This document shows positions 44,813-53,643 of a stretch of 64,000 nt of DNA, piece after piece. Position numbers and translations under genes: made by a program. The stretch's first letter is position 1, and each line of letters starts with the position of its first letter. This DNA comes from Pandoraea bronchicola (lineage in GTDB: Bacteria > Pseudomonadota > Gammaproteobacteria > Burkholderiales > Burkholderiaceae), in assembly GCF_902459805.1 (NCBI RefSeq), contig NZ_CABPST010000016.1:1-64000 (forward strand), given 5' to 3'. The notes under the pieces were generated by a model. That model did not search any database. It was not told the DNA's origin and worked only from the letters and a program-made list of their open reading frames with translations.

Positions 44813-47041
44813 TCAGAAGTCGATCCGGGCATTCAGGCTCAACGTGCGCGGCGCGCCAACCTGCAGGTAGTTTTCCTGGTAGTAAGTCCAGTACTTGTGG
44901 TTGGTCAGGTTGGTGACGTTGGCACGCAGCGTGACCATCTTGCCGTACGCGCGGGTACGGTAGCCGACACCGGCGTCGACCAGCGCGCTCGGGTTGATGA
45001 AATGCACGTTGCTCGAGTCGATTGCCATGCCCCCGAGGTACCGCACACCTGCCTGGAAGTACAGCCCCTGAACGGCCGGCACTCGCCACGTCGCTTGCAT
45101 GGCGGCCTGCCAGTTCGGCGCGCCGACGGCTCGTTTGCCGCTCACGCCGGCCGCAGCGTTGACGTACTTCGCGTCGAGCCCCATCAGGCTGGCATCCAGT
45201 GTCAGGCTGCGCAGCACGTCCACCGAACCGTTGAGTTCGACCCCTTGATAGCGCACTTTGCCGTCTTGCACGAAGTAGTTCGCACTATTGGTGTACTCCG
45301 CGCCGCGCTCGATACGGAACACGGCGGCGGTGGCGCGCCAGCGGCCCTGATCGGTCTTCACGCCCGCTTCGTACTGACGGCTCTTGATCGGCGCCATCTG
45401 CTGATTGGCGTTCTTGGTCGAGCTGTCGGCCGTGCCGCCCTGCTCCAGTGCTTCGACGTAGCTGGTGTAGAACGTCAGGTCGCTGCGCGGCGAGAACATC
45501 AGCGCTACGGTCGGCGTGACGGGCGACGCGTGATAGTTGGTGGCCGCCGCCGTGGCGGACGCGTGCGCGACTTCCTCGTATGACTCGTAGCGCACGCCGG
45601 CGAGCAGCGACCACGGGCCGTAGGAGATGCGATCGCTCGCGAAGATGGCCCGCTGCGTGAGCTTATCGTCGCCGTAGGTGCCACCACTGAAGTTGATGCT
45701 TTCGGCGGAGTAGATTGTCGGCGAATAGATATTGCCCGTGCCAACCACGGTCTTGGGCGTGTTGACCGACTTGTTGGAAAGCAGTACCAGCGTGCTGGCG
45801 CCGAGCACCACCTCATGCTTGAGCGGGCCGGTGTTGAATTTGCCTTCGAGCGTGCCCTGCACTTCGTCGAATTCGTAGCTGTGATATTCGGCGCTGATGC
45901 GATCCGAGTAGGCGCCCGCATTGCTTGTGATCGAGTACTGATCTTTCTTGTACTGACGCACCGAATCCGAGTAACGATACGCAACCTTCGCGACCCAGTC
46001 GGAAGCGATCTTGTACTGCACGCCCAGCGTGGCCATCTTGTACGTCACATCGGTGTACGACCCGTTGCTGTATAGACGCGAGCGGCCCGAGAGCGGGTCT
46101 GGCACGGCGTACTTGCTGCTGGTGATGACGTCGACGCCGCCCGAGGTGCGGCGGTCTTGCCACATCGTATCGAACGTCACCGTGAGGTCGTTGCTCAGAC
46201 GAGCATCGAGTCCGAGGCCCACGGAGGTACGGTTGATCTTGGCGCTGTCGGCAGCGGCGTTGCCTTCTTCATGCACGGCGTTGAAGCGAAAGCCGAAGCG
46301 ATCGTCCTTGCCGAAGCGCCCGCCGGTGTCGACGTGTTCTTTCCAAACACCGTCTTCGCTCCATCCCTGGTCGTAGCTCAACGTGAACTGCTCGGTGGCG
46401 CGCTTGGTGACGTAGTTCACGATACCGCCCGGACTGCCGAAGCCATACATGAAGCCGGTCAGGCCCTTGAGCACTTCGATACGGTCGAACATTTCCAGCG
46501 GCATTTCCACGCCGCGATTCACGCTGGCCATGCCGTCGATCTTGTAGCCGTTCAGGTCGTCGAGCGGCAGACCGCGCACGGCAAGCGTTGCCGGGTGCGT
46601 GCTGTAGCTCGTGCTGATCGACGTGACCGAAGCATCGTACTTCACCGCTTCTGACAGGATGTTGGCCTGGCGGTCCTCGATCTCTTCGCCCGAGACGGAC
46701 TTGATCGAGAACGGCGTGTCGATTTCTGCGTGATCGCCAAGCGCGCCGGCACTGGCGCTGCGCTTGAGGCTGGCCGGCGAGAGGATCTGCGAGGCAGACA
46801 CGCTCACTTCGGGCAATGTGGCTTCCGTGCCGGTATGGGCGCTCCCCGAGTTGGCGGCGTCGGCACTGGCCTGGGCTTGTGCGCAGAGCGGCAGCAGCCC
46901 CGCCAGGCACAGGCCTGCCCCGACAAGTCGGGCGTATAGCACCGAGGCAGACGGCGCGGCGCGGCGTAGCGGTTGATGCGAGCCCTGCGGGCGATAAGTC
47001 AGAGGCAATGGATCGTGGCGCATGGTCATCGAGAGGTTCAT
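44813..47041 (-). CDS. TonB-dependent outer-membrane receptor
   Basis: A 742-aa receptor. An N-terminal leader with signal (LVGAGLCLAGLLPLCAQAQA) is followed by the plug domain (TPFSIKSVSGEEIEDRQANI, GLPLDDLNGYKIDGMASVNR, EVLKGLTGFMYGFGSPGGIV) and a 22-strand barrel ending in LSLNARIDF. It looks like the siderophore-receptor branch by style, but no siderophore genes are near. Its neighbours, a periplasmic phosphatase downstream and dedicated tonB-exbBD upstream, suggest an organophosphate ligand. A 255-bp gap separates it from exbD; I saw no cobalamin riboswitch in that gap. Confidence 0.93.
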   Translation of the reverse strand: MNLSMTMRHDPLPLTYRPQGSHQPLRRAAPSASVLYARLVGAGLCLAGLLPLCAQAQASADAANSGSAHTGTEATLPEVSVSASQILSPASLKRSASAGALGDHAEIDTPFSIKSVSGEEIEDRQANILSEAVKYDASVTSISTSYSTHPATLAVRGLPLDDLNGYKIDGMASVNRGVEMPLEMFDRIEVLKGLTGFMYGFGSPGGIVNYVTKRATEQFTLSYDQGWSEDGVWKEHVDTGGRFGKDDRFGFRFNAVHEEGNAAADSAKINRTSVGLGLDARLSNDLTVTFDTMWQDRRTSGGVDVITSSKYAVPDPLSGRSRLYSNGSYTDVTYKMATLGVQYKIASDWVAKVAYRYSDSVRQYKKDQYSITSNAGAYSDRISAEYHSYEFDEVQGTLEGKFNTGPLKHEVVLGASTLVLLSNKSVNTPKTVVGTGNIYSPTIYSAESINFSGGTYGDDKLTQRAIFASDRISYGPWSLLAGVRYESYEEVAHASATAAATNYHASPVTPTVALMFSPRSDLTFYTSYVEALEQGGTADSSTKNANQQMAPIKSRQYEAGVKTDQGRWRATAAVFRIERGAEYTNSANYFVQDGKVRYQGVELNGSVDVLRSLTLDASLMGLDAKYVNAAAGVSGKRAVGAPNWQAAMQATWRVPAVQGLYFQAGVRYLGGMAIDSSNVHFINPSALVDAGVGYRTRAYGKMVTLRANVTNLTNHKYWTYYQENYLQVGAPRTLSLNARIDF

Positions 47042-47296
47042 GTGGCGAGTGCGGGTGAGCTTCTTGTGATCTGTTTCGCCGGGGGATTACCGCGCCTCGC
47101 AGCGAAGAGCGCGCGCAGCGCTCCCCGCCGGGGGCGTGGGCCGGCCGGCGTGCGTGATGAGTGCTATCGGTGTTATGGGGGCTTCGTGCCGATGACGTCC
47201 GGCGGCGACCGCGACGTGGCGCAATGCGCCGGTATCGTCAAAGGCTGCTGCGGGCTGTCCCGGACAAGTCGCGCGAAGCGATCGAACAGCGAGCCG

Positions 47297-47716
47297 TCAG
47301 TGCTTGCCCGCCTCGCTCACGAAACCGATCTTCGCGAGCCCGCCCGACTGTGCCGCGGCCATGACCTGCATCACGTCCTCGTAGGGCGTCTTGCGGTCGG
47401 CGCGCAGGTGCAGCTCGGGTTGCGGCTGCCCTCGCGCGGCGTCGGCAATCAGCGCTTTCATCCCGTCGATGTCGACGACACGGTCGTTCCAGTGAATGCC
47501 CCCGGTGGCGTCGATCGCCACGTCGATGGTCTGTGGCTTGACCTCGGCGGGGGCCGACGCAGCGCGCGGCAGATCGATCTTCACGGCATGTTGCAGGGCC
47601 GGCATCGTGATGATGAAGATCACCAGCAGCACCAGCATCACGTCGACCAGGGGTGTCGTGTTGATCTCAGGATTGAAATCGTCGTCCAGCGCTTCGTGCA
47701 TCGTGACGCCGGCCAT
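47297..47716 (-). CDS. exbD: ExbD-family energy transducer subunit
   Basis: A 139-aa inner-membrane protein with one transmembrane helix near the N-terminus carrying the essential aspartate (INTTPLVDVMLVLLVIFIIT), and a periplasmic domain with DRKTPYEDVMQVMAAAQSGGLAKIGFV. With ExbB it couples the proton gradient to TonB. Its ATG directly follows the exbB stop codon, so the two are translated together. Confidence 0.94.
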   Translation of the reverse strand: MAGVTMHEALDDDFNPEINTTPLVDVMLVLLVIFIITMPALQHAVKIDLPRAASAPAEVKPQTIDVAIDATGGIHWNDRVVDIDGMKALIADAARGQPQPELHLRADRKTPYEDVMQVMAAAQSGGLAKIGFVSEAGKH

Positions 47717-48487
47717 TTACGCAGCCTCCGGCAGGGTGTCGCGACGGTGCTCGCCCGATTCACCTGCTTTCACGGCGTGTAGTTCGCCGCCGGTCTCGCC
47801 GTCGTCAGGCAGGCGCTGACCGGCCACGATCATGTCGTGCAGGCCGTAGCTGAATTCCGACAGCGATGCCACCGATGTCTTGTTGGCGCGCAATAGCGCG
47901 TTGTAGGCCAGCGACGCGGGAATCGCCACCGCGAGGCCAAGTGCCGTCATGACCAGCGTCTCGCCGACCGGACCGGCCACTTCGCCGATGCTGGCCTGCC
48001 CCGACGCGCCGATGGTCATCAGCGCGTGATAAATGCCCCAAACGGTACCGAACAGGCCGATGAATGGCGCACTGGATCCGACCGTGGCCAGCACCGGCAT
48101 GCCGCTTTGCATACGCACCTGGCAGCGCGAGATACGCTCACGCAGGGCACGCACCAGCCAGTCGGACAGCACCGGTGGCGTGCGCCCGGCGTTGGTGGCC
48201 TGATGGTGTTGCAGCGTCGCGCTCAGGCTCGTACGGGCCAGATCGACGAACGGATTGCTGCGGGCGTCGCCGCGCAGCGACTTGACACCGTCGCGTAGCG
48301 AGCCGGCGTGCCAGAAATCGCCGGCGGCTTGCGCGGCCATGCGGCGAAGGCGCCAATGGGCGATCGCCTTGGTGACAATGACGTACCACGACGCCACCGA
48401 CATCACGAAAAGCATGAGCGCCACACCCTTGATCACGCCGTCGGACTGGGCCCACAGTGCGTCAAATCCGAATTGAGGAGTTGCCAT
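47717..48487 (-). CDS. exbB: ExbB-family proton channel subunit
   Basis: A 256-aa MotA/TolQ/ExbB family membrane protein with three helices; conserved SSAPFIGLFGTVWGIYHALM and VGETLVMTALGLAVAIPASLAYN. It sits 27 bp downstream of tonB. A complete tonB-exbB-exbD set inside a receptor operon implies a dedicated energy supply for this receptor rather than reliance on the housekeeping one. Confidence 0.94.
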   Translation of the reverse strand: MATPQFGFDALWAQSDGVIKGVALMLFVMSVASWYVIVTKAIAHWRLRRMAAQAAGDFWHAGSLRDGVKSLRGDARSNPFVDLARTSLSATLQHHQATNAGRTPPVLSDWLVRALRERISRCQVRMQSGMPVLATVGSSAPFIGLFGTVWGIYHALMTIGASGQASIGEVAGPVGETLVMTALGLAVAIPASLAYNALLRANKTSVASLSEFSYGLHDMIVAGQRLPDDGETGGELHAVKAGESGEHRRDTLPEAA

Positions 48488-48514
48488 GATTAGCCTCGAA
48501 AAAAGGAAGACAGG

Positions 48515-49324
48515 TCAAGTGTCGAGCGAGAAGCGCAGCGGCACGATCACATAGACGGCTTGCGGCTTGCCGTCCTCGGTATAAGGTTTGAAGACCGCCT
48601 GCTGCGCGGCGCGTATGCCTGCGGCGTCCAGGCTGGGCGAACCCGATGACTGGCGCACGATGACTTCGCGCGGCAAACCGTCGGCGCCGACGAACACCCG
48701 CACCGTCACCACCCCTTCCTCGCCCATGCGGCGCGACGCCTCGGGATAGACAAGCACAGGCGCGCGCAGATACTGCACGCCGTGAGTGATGGTGCGCGGC
48801 GGGGCCGGCACGACAGCGGCGGGTGCCGTCGACGGTGCAGTGGACGCCTGCGATGGCAACGACGCGTCGGTCTGTGCCACCGCGCCCGGTGCCGCGGCAG
48901 AGGCCGGTACGGTCGAAGGCACGGGCGTGGGCGCGGGCACCGGCGCGGGTGTCGGCTTAGGTGTCACGCGCGGGCTTACCTGCGGGGTCGGTTTGGCCGG
49001 TTGCACGGGCGTCGGGGGAGCCGGCGGGGTCAGTTGAGCCGGCGCGTCCTGCACCAGCGTTGCATAGATTGGCGCGGGCCCCTTCACCACCGGTGGGTCG
49101 CTGGGCAGATGCATCACCATTGCGAGACCGCCAGCGTGCGCGACGGCGATGAGGCCGAGCATCAGAGCGCGCCGCCCCGCCAGCCAACGTGTGGCAACGT
49201 TGCGTACGCCCAGGCCGCCATGCTGCAACGTAGCGGGCGAGCGCGCCGTCTCGGGCGAGCCGGCCAGCCAGCGAGGCAATGGCGAAACTTGCAGCGGCAG
49301 CATCGTGCCATTCGCTCCGGACAT
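48515..49324 (-). CDS. tonB: TonB energy-transducing protein
   Basis: A 269-aa TonB. One N-terminal membrane helix (LMLGLIAVAHAGGLAMVM, with the functionally important His), a Pro/Ala/Thr-rich periplasmic spacer of about 90 residues, and the C-terminal TonB fold (PVLVYPEASRRMGEEGVVTV, SLDAAGIRAAQQAVFKPYTE). Start 49324 has AAGGAG at good spacing. First gene of the operon tonB-exbB-exbD-receptor-phosphatase, preceded by two LacI-type operators. Confidence 0.93.
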   Translation of the reverse strand: MSGANGTMLPLQVSPLPRWLAGSPETARSPATLQHGGLGVRNVATRWLAGRRALMLGLIAVAHAGGLAMVMHLPSDPPVVKGPAPIYATLVQDAPAQLTPPAPPTPVQPAKPTPQVSPRVTPKPTPAPVPAPTPVPSTVPASAAAPGAVAQTDASLPSQASTAPSTAPAAVVPAPPRTITHGVQYLRAPVLVYPEASRRMGEEGVVTVRVFVGADGLPREVIVRQSSGSPSLDAAGIRAAQQAVFKPYTEDGKPQAVYVIVPLRFSLDT

Positions 49325-49408
49325 CAAACTCTCCTTGCGCGCCACATGCGGCGCAGGTCAATCAACGGCACCGAATCCCGCTGGCCCGCCGCAACGATGC
49401 TTCAGTTA

Positions 49409-49428
49409 TTTTGCACACGAGTGCAAAA
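49409..49428. promoter_or_regulatory. LacI-type operator 1, upstream of tonB
   Basis: TTTTGCACACGAGTGCAAAA: 7-bp perfect arms around six bases with a central C|G step, the form typical of LacI-family operators. It lies 85 bp upstream of the tonB start. It shares 17 of 20 positions with the copy downstream of lacI (read on the minus strand). Confidence 0.8.
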
Positions 49429-49578
49429 TCAGGCGGGCCGCATTCGATTCGGACAACGACGTGAAGTGTAGAAATCGCGCATTACGTCACCGTGACAAGG
49501 CTGGCGGCCACGAGTGAATTTTTTGTGTCGTGTGCGTGTCAGTCACGTGCAGCGAAACGCGCGCCGCACGCCATCGAA

Positions 49579-49596
49579 ATTGCACACAAGTGCAAT
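49579..49596. promoter_or_regulatory. LacI-type operator 2, distal upstream of tonB
   Basis: ATTGCACACAAGTGCAAT: 6-bp perfect arms with the same six-base spacing as operator 1. It lies 17 bp beyond the IMPase stop. Centre-to-centre distance to operator 1 is 169 bp, about 16 helical turns, which would permit a repression loop. Confidence 0.7.
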
Positions 49597-49612
49597 CGCA
49601 GTGAAATAAACG

Positions 49613-50557
49613 TCACACCGCTCCCTCACCAACATCGACCGCATGACGCCATGAAGCCTTGACTACCGTGTCGAGCGTGTCGAACAGCACGGGCCCGGCG
49701 GCGAGGATCGGATTGCCGCGCAGCAGGCCGTCATCTGCGAGAAAGTCGTTGGCGCGGCCGCCCGCCTCCTTCACGAGCACGATCCCCGCGAGACAATCCC
49801 AGGCATGGATGTGCGGTTCGTAGTACCCGATGAGGCGTCCGGCCGCGACGTAGGCCATCATCAGCGCGCCCGATCCGATGCGCACGAACATGCCGCCGCG
49901 GGCAAGCCAGGCGTCGACGAAGGCCAGAAACGCCGTGCGGTCCACACGATGCGACACGCCCAGCCCAAGCACGCCCTCGGTCGGTGCGGTGACTTGGGCC
50001 ACCCGCAGCGGCGTCGTGGCATCCCCATCGCGGCATTCGGCCTCATCGTCCGGATGGCCTGACACGGCCGTTCTCTCTCTCCTGGCATTGACGACAAATG
50101 CGCCACGGCCCTTCGCCGCGTGAAACAGTTCGTCGGCGTTAGGATCGTAGACCGCGCCAATCACGGGCTCGCCATCGATCATCACCGCCACCGACACGCA
50201 CCACGCATGCATGCCGTGCAGAAAGCACGCCGTGCCGTCGATCGGATCGACCACCCACACCACTCGCGACGTCTTGGGAAAGCGGCCAGCGGCCGCGCTC
50301 TCTTCGCCGAGAAAGGCATCGTCGGGGAAAGCGGTGGCAACGCGTTCGCGCACCAGACGCTCGATCTCCCGATCGGCCACGCTAACGACGTCCTGCACCC
50401 CTTTGTACTCGACGACGAGCGAGTCACGCTCGCGAAACATGCCGAGTGCGCGCAGGCCCGCTTCGCGGGCCACGGCTTGTGCCAGGCGATAGCGGGTATC
50501 GAGGGCGACGTCGCGCACGGCGTCATAGCCGGTCATTCGATGATCGAGGACGGTCAT
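49613..50557 (-). CDS. inositol-monophosphatase family phosphatase
   Basis: A 314-aa cytoplasmic, Mg-dependent phosphomonoesterase. Metal-site motifs: GEES (84-87), DPIDGT (104-109), KGVQDVVSVAD (52-61) and the C-terminal HAWDCLAGIVLVKEAGG. It would release phosphate and inositol (or a similar polyol/nucleotide product) from a monophosphate. Its ATG overlaps the stop of the ABC ATPase gene by 4 nt, so it is tightly coupled to the importer; this is the main argument that the imported compound is phosphorylated. CysQ or histidinol-phosphatase roles are possible alternatives within the family. Confidence 0.9.
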   Translation of the reverse strand: MTVLDHRMTGYDAVRDVALDTRYRLAQAVAREAGLRALGMFRERDSLVVEYKGVQDVVSVADREIERLVRERVATAFPDDAFLGEESAAAGRFPKTSRVVWVVDPIDGTACFLHGMHAWCVSVAVMIDGEPVIGAVYDPNADELFHAAKGRGAFVVNARRERTAVSGHPDDEAECRDGDATTPLRVAQVTAPTEGVLGLGVSHRVDRTAFLAFVDAWLARGGMFVRIGSGALMMAYVAAGRLIGYYEPHIHAWDCLAGIVLVKEAGGRANDFLADDGLLRGNPILAAGPVLFDTLDTVVKASWRHAVDVGEGAV

Positions 50558-51687
50558 TGCGCGGCACCGACAATGGCTGCGCTATGCGCATTCAGACCGA
50601 TGGCCACACGCGTGCCGACGGGGAACGGGGTTTCAAACGGATGAGACAAGACCACAAGGGCTCCTGCGGAGGATTGAACGAGGTATTGCGTCGCGCGCCC
50701 CAGATAGGTGGCGCGCCGGATTTCGCCATGCAGGCCGCGCGGCGCTTCGGCACGGCTGCCCGGCTCGGGAAGTGCCTGCAGCGTAAGCGCTTCGGGCCGG
50801 ATCGCCACGCGAGCGGCGGCCAGCGAAGGGCCGTCGTAGCGCAGCGTCAGCGGCAAGCCGTGGAAATCGCACTGCACCTGGCCGGTGCCGTGTTGCGTGA
50901 CCGGCAAGTCGACGAGATTGGCGTTGCCGATGAACTGTGCGACGAACGCGTCGGCCGGTTGCTCGACAAGCGCACGCGGTGTGTCGTGCTGCGCGATACG
51001 GCCGTCGTGCATCACGATGACTTGATCGGAAATCGCGAGCGCCTCTTCCTGATCGTGCGTGACGTACACAACGGTCAGGCCAAGCTGTGTCTGCAGATCG
51101 CGAATGTCGTCGCGCACGCGTACGCGCAATTGCGCATCCAGATTCGAGAGGGGCTCGTCGAACAGCATCACCTCGGGGGCGAGCACAAGGGCTCGCGCGA
51201 CAGCAACGCGTTGCTGCTGCCCTCCGGAGAGCGATGCCGGCATGCGCTGCACGTGCGAAGCAAGCCCGACGCGGGCGAGCGCTTCGAGCACTCGCTCGCG
51301 GATCTCGCGCTTGGGCACGCGCGTGACCGCGAGACCGTAGGCCACGTTGTCGAACACGCTCATGTGCGGAAACAGCGCATACGACTGGAACACCATGCTG
51401 ACATCACGCTGCTGCGCGCCGAGCCGGGTCACATCGCGTCCGCCGAGCGTGATACGGCCTGCGTCGGGCAACTCCAATCCGGCAATCAGACGCAGCGTGG
51501 TTGTCTTACCGCAACCGCTGGGCCCAAGGAGCGTGGTCAGCGTGCCCGGTGCGACGGTGAATGACAGACCGGGAATCGCGACGTGGGCGCCCCATGATTT
51601 GCGTACCTGCTCGAACACCAGCGCACCGCGCATGCCACTTTCGGCAGGGGCATCGAGGGTATCGAAGGACAACTGCGAAGCGTTCAT
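50554..51687 (-). CDS. ABC transporter ATP-binding protein (FbpC/PotA-like)
   Basis: A 377-aa ATPase: Walker A GPSGCGKTT, Q-loop VFQSYALFPHMSVFDNV, signature LSGGQQQRVAVARAL, Walker B VMLFDEPLSNLD, H-loop YVTHDQEEA, and a C-terminal TOBE-type domain (RPEALTLQALPEPG). The subgroup includes iron(III), putrescine and sugar-phosphate importers. Start 51687 overlaps the permease stop by 4 nt. Confidence 0.94.
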   Translation of the reverse strand: MNASQLSFDTLDAPAESGMRGALVFEQVRKSWGAHVAIPGLSFTVAPGTLTTLLGPSGCGKTTTLRLIAGLELPDAGRITLGGRDVTRLGAQQRDVSMVFQSYALFPHMSVFDNVAYGLAVTRVPKREIRERVLEALARVGLASHVQRMPASLSGGQQQRVAVARALVLAPEVMLFDEPLSNLDAQLRVRVRDDIRDLQTQLGLTVVYVTHDQEEALAISDQVIVMHDGRIAQHDTPRALVEQPADAFVAQFIGNANLVDLPVTQHGTGQVQCDFHGLPLTLRYDGPSLAAARVAIRPEALTLQALPEPGSRAEAPRGLHGEIRRATYLGRATQYLVQSSAGALVVLSHPFETPFPVGTRVAIGLNAHSAAIVGAAQ

Positions 51688-53525
51688 GTCAGAGACTCCT
51701 TGGCGGCCCGCGTCACCGCATGGTTGTGCCGGGGTGCGGCGGCGAGCCGGCGCTCGCCGGCACGCAGCGCGCCCTCGAGCGACACGACGACGATGAACAG
51801 CGCGACCACCAGCACGCCGGCGTACGCCAGCGCCGGACCATAGCTGCCGTTGGAGATCAGGCCGATGAGATAGGTAGTGGCGAGGTCGTGATCGGCGCTG
51901 ACGAGGAATACGACAGCGCTCACCGCCGTGGCAGCGCGCACAAACCCGTAGATCAGCGCCGCCGCGCACGCCGGGCGCAACAGCGGCAGCAGCACGCGGC
52001 GCAATGTGGTCCAATGACCGGCTCGCAGCGTGGCAGACGCTTCATCCAGACTCGGATCGATCTGCGCCAGCGCACCGACGGTGGTGCGCAGCCCCATCGG
52101 CATGTTGCGGAACACGAACGACAGCACGAGGATGCCCCCCGTGCCAGTCAGCATGAGCGGCGCGGCATTGAAAGTTTGTGCGTACGCGAGCCCGATCACC
52201 GTGCCGGGAATCGCGAACGCGGCAACAAGCGCGCCCTCCAGCCAGCGGCGGCCCGGGAACTGGCGACGCGCAATCAGCCAGCCGCCGAGGATCGCCACCG
52301 CAGCCGTGAGCGGTGCAGCGATTGCCGATAGGCGCAGCGTTTCGAGCGCCGACGGCCAGGCCTGGCCGGTCAATGTCGGCGCCCCGCCATCGAAATCGAT
52401 ACCGAACACGTCGACCAGATGCGCTGTCGTCCAGTGGAAGTCGACGCCCCACAACGTGACGAAACCGCCTGCCAGCAACGTGCCGTAGACGGCTGCGGTA
52501 AGCAGACACCACGGCATGACGAGCACTGCCAGCCCCCACGACAGACGCGTGTCCAGCGGCAACGCTGTCGTCGCGCCGCCCTTGCCGCCCAAGGCAACAA
52601 AGCTGCGCTCGCCGAGCCAGCGGCGTTGCAACGCGAAGACCGCAAGCGCGAGCAGCAACAACCAGACGGCCAGCGCCGCCGCGCGTCCCGGATCCTGCGC
52701 GGCGCCCACGACGGCAAAGTACAGATCGGAGGACAGCACGCGGAAGTTGCCGCCGAGCACGAGCGGGTTGCCGAAGTCGGCGAGGCTTTCGATGAAGCAG
52801 AGCAGCAGCGCATTCGCGAGGCCCGGGCGCATCATCGGCAAGGTCACGGACTTGAAGGTTTGCCAGCGCGAGGCGCGCAGCGTGGCGGCGGCTTCCTCCA
52901 ACACGGCCGGCAGCCGCTGCACGACGCCGAGCACCGTGAGAAATGCCACGGGGGTGAACGCCAGACACTGTGCGAGCCACAAACCGATCGGACCGTACAG
53001 CCAGCGGCCGGCGGGAATGTCGAACAGGCTGGCCACGGCGCGCGTGATGGCACCGTTACGACCGAGTAACAGAATCAGCGCGAGTCCTACCGCGAACGGC
53101 GGCGTGATGACCGGCAGCAACGCAATGGCGCGCAGCACCGCACCGCCCACGCGTGAGCGAGCGAGCCTGCCGCGCGACACCAGCAACGCCAGCGCTGTGC
53201 CCAGCAGCGTCGACGACACGGTTGCGGCAACGCCAAGCGCAATCGTGTGCCAGCCGCTGCCACAAGCGCCGTCTGCGCGCAGGCACGCGAGCCGCCATAC
53301 GTCCGGCTGCAGTACACCGAGCTTGGCGGCCGCACCGCTGCCCGCGCTGCGCCACGCGCTCGCGAGTCCGGCGAGAGTGCTGTTCGCCAGCGGCCAGACG
53401 ATGAACACGAGCAGCGCCACCACGGTGGCCAAGAGCACCGCGCGCGTGAAGCCGTCACGCGGCAGTCGAGAGGCCACCGACAGGCGCAGGCGCAGCGCGC
53501 CGCCGGGGGCGTCGTCAATGGCCAT
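51684..53525 (-). CDS. ABC transporter fused double permease (FbpB/AfuB type)
   Basis: An inner-membrane protein of 613 aa from this start, with two permease domains in tandem, each with an EAA-type loop (EEAAATLRASRWQTFKSVTLP; DEASATLRAGHWTTLRRVLLP). The frame is open to 53714; starts at 53525 (MAIDDAPGG), 53594 and 53654 are all possible. The last overlaps the binding-protein stop and would allow coupling. The FbpB/AfuB/SfuB architecture transports iron or, in AfuB, hexose phosphates. Confidence 0.9.
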   Translation of the reverse strand: MAIDDAPGGALRLRLSVASRLPRDGFTRAVLLATVVALLVFIVWPLANSTLAGLASAWRSAGSGAAAKLGVLQPDVWRLACLRADGACGSGWHTIALGVAATVSSTLLGTALALLVSRGRLARSRVGGAVLRAIALLPVITPPFAVGLALILLLGRNGAITRAVASLFDIPAGRWLYGPIGLWLAQCLAFTPVAFLTVLGVVQRLPAVLEEAAATLRASRWQTFKSVTLPMMRPGLANALLLCFIESLADFGNPLVLGGNFRVLSSDLYFAVVGAAQDPGRAAALAVWLLLLALAVFALQRRWLGERSFVALGGKGGATTALPLDTRLSWGLAVLVMPWCLLTAAVYGTLLAGGFVTLWGVDFHWTTAHLVDVFGIDFDGGAPTLTGQAWPSALETLRLSAIAAPLTAAVAILGGWLIARRQFPGRRWLEGALVAAFAIPGTVIGLAYAQTFNAAPLMLTGTGGILVLSFVFRNMPMGLRTTVGALAQIDPSLDEASATLRAGHWTTLRRVLLPLLRPACAAALIYGFVRAATAVSAVVFLVSADHDLATTYLIGLISNGSYGPALAYAGVLVVALFIVVVSLEGALRAGERRLAAAPRHNHAVTRAAKESLT

Positions 53526-53643
53526 CGTGGATTGAGAGGTCGCGGATCTTGTCCCGGCAGGCTTGCCGACAACGACGCGAGTCCCTCCCGGCATCGCCGA
53601 CCATGCCCTGCCCGAGGCATGCGAGTGCTCTGTCGCGCGAGGT

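Noticed and set aside
44813-47041. Classical siderophore uptake by the TonB-dependent receptor
   Set aside because: The receptor resembles siderophore receptors, but no siderophore biosynthesis, ferric reductase or Fur-like AT-rich box was seen, while a phosphatase is in the operon. Not excluded, only less supported.
47042-47296. Possible cobalamin riboswitch or other leader before the TonB-dependent receptor
   Set aside because: No B12-box or consistent pseudoknot elements; only short GC hairpins such as GGCGC-ATT-GCGCC.
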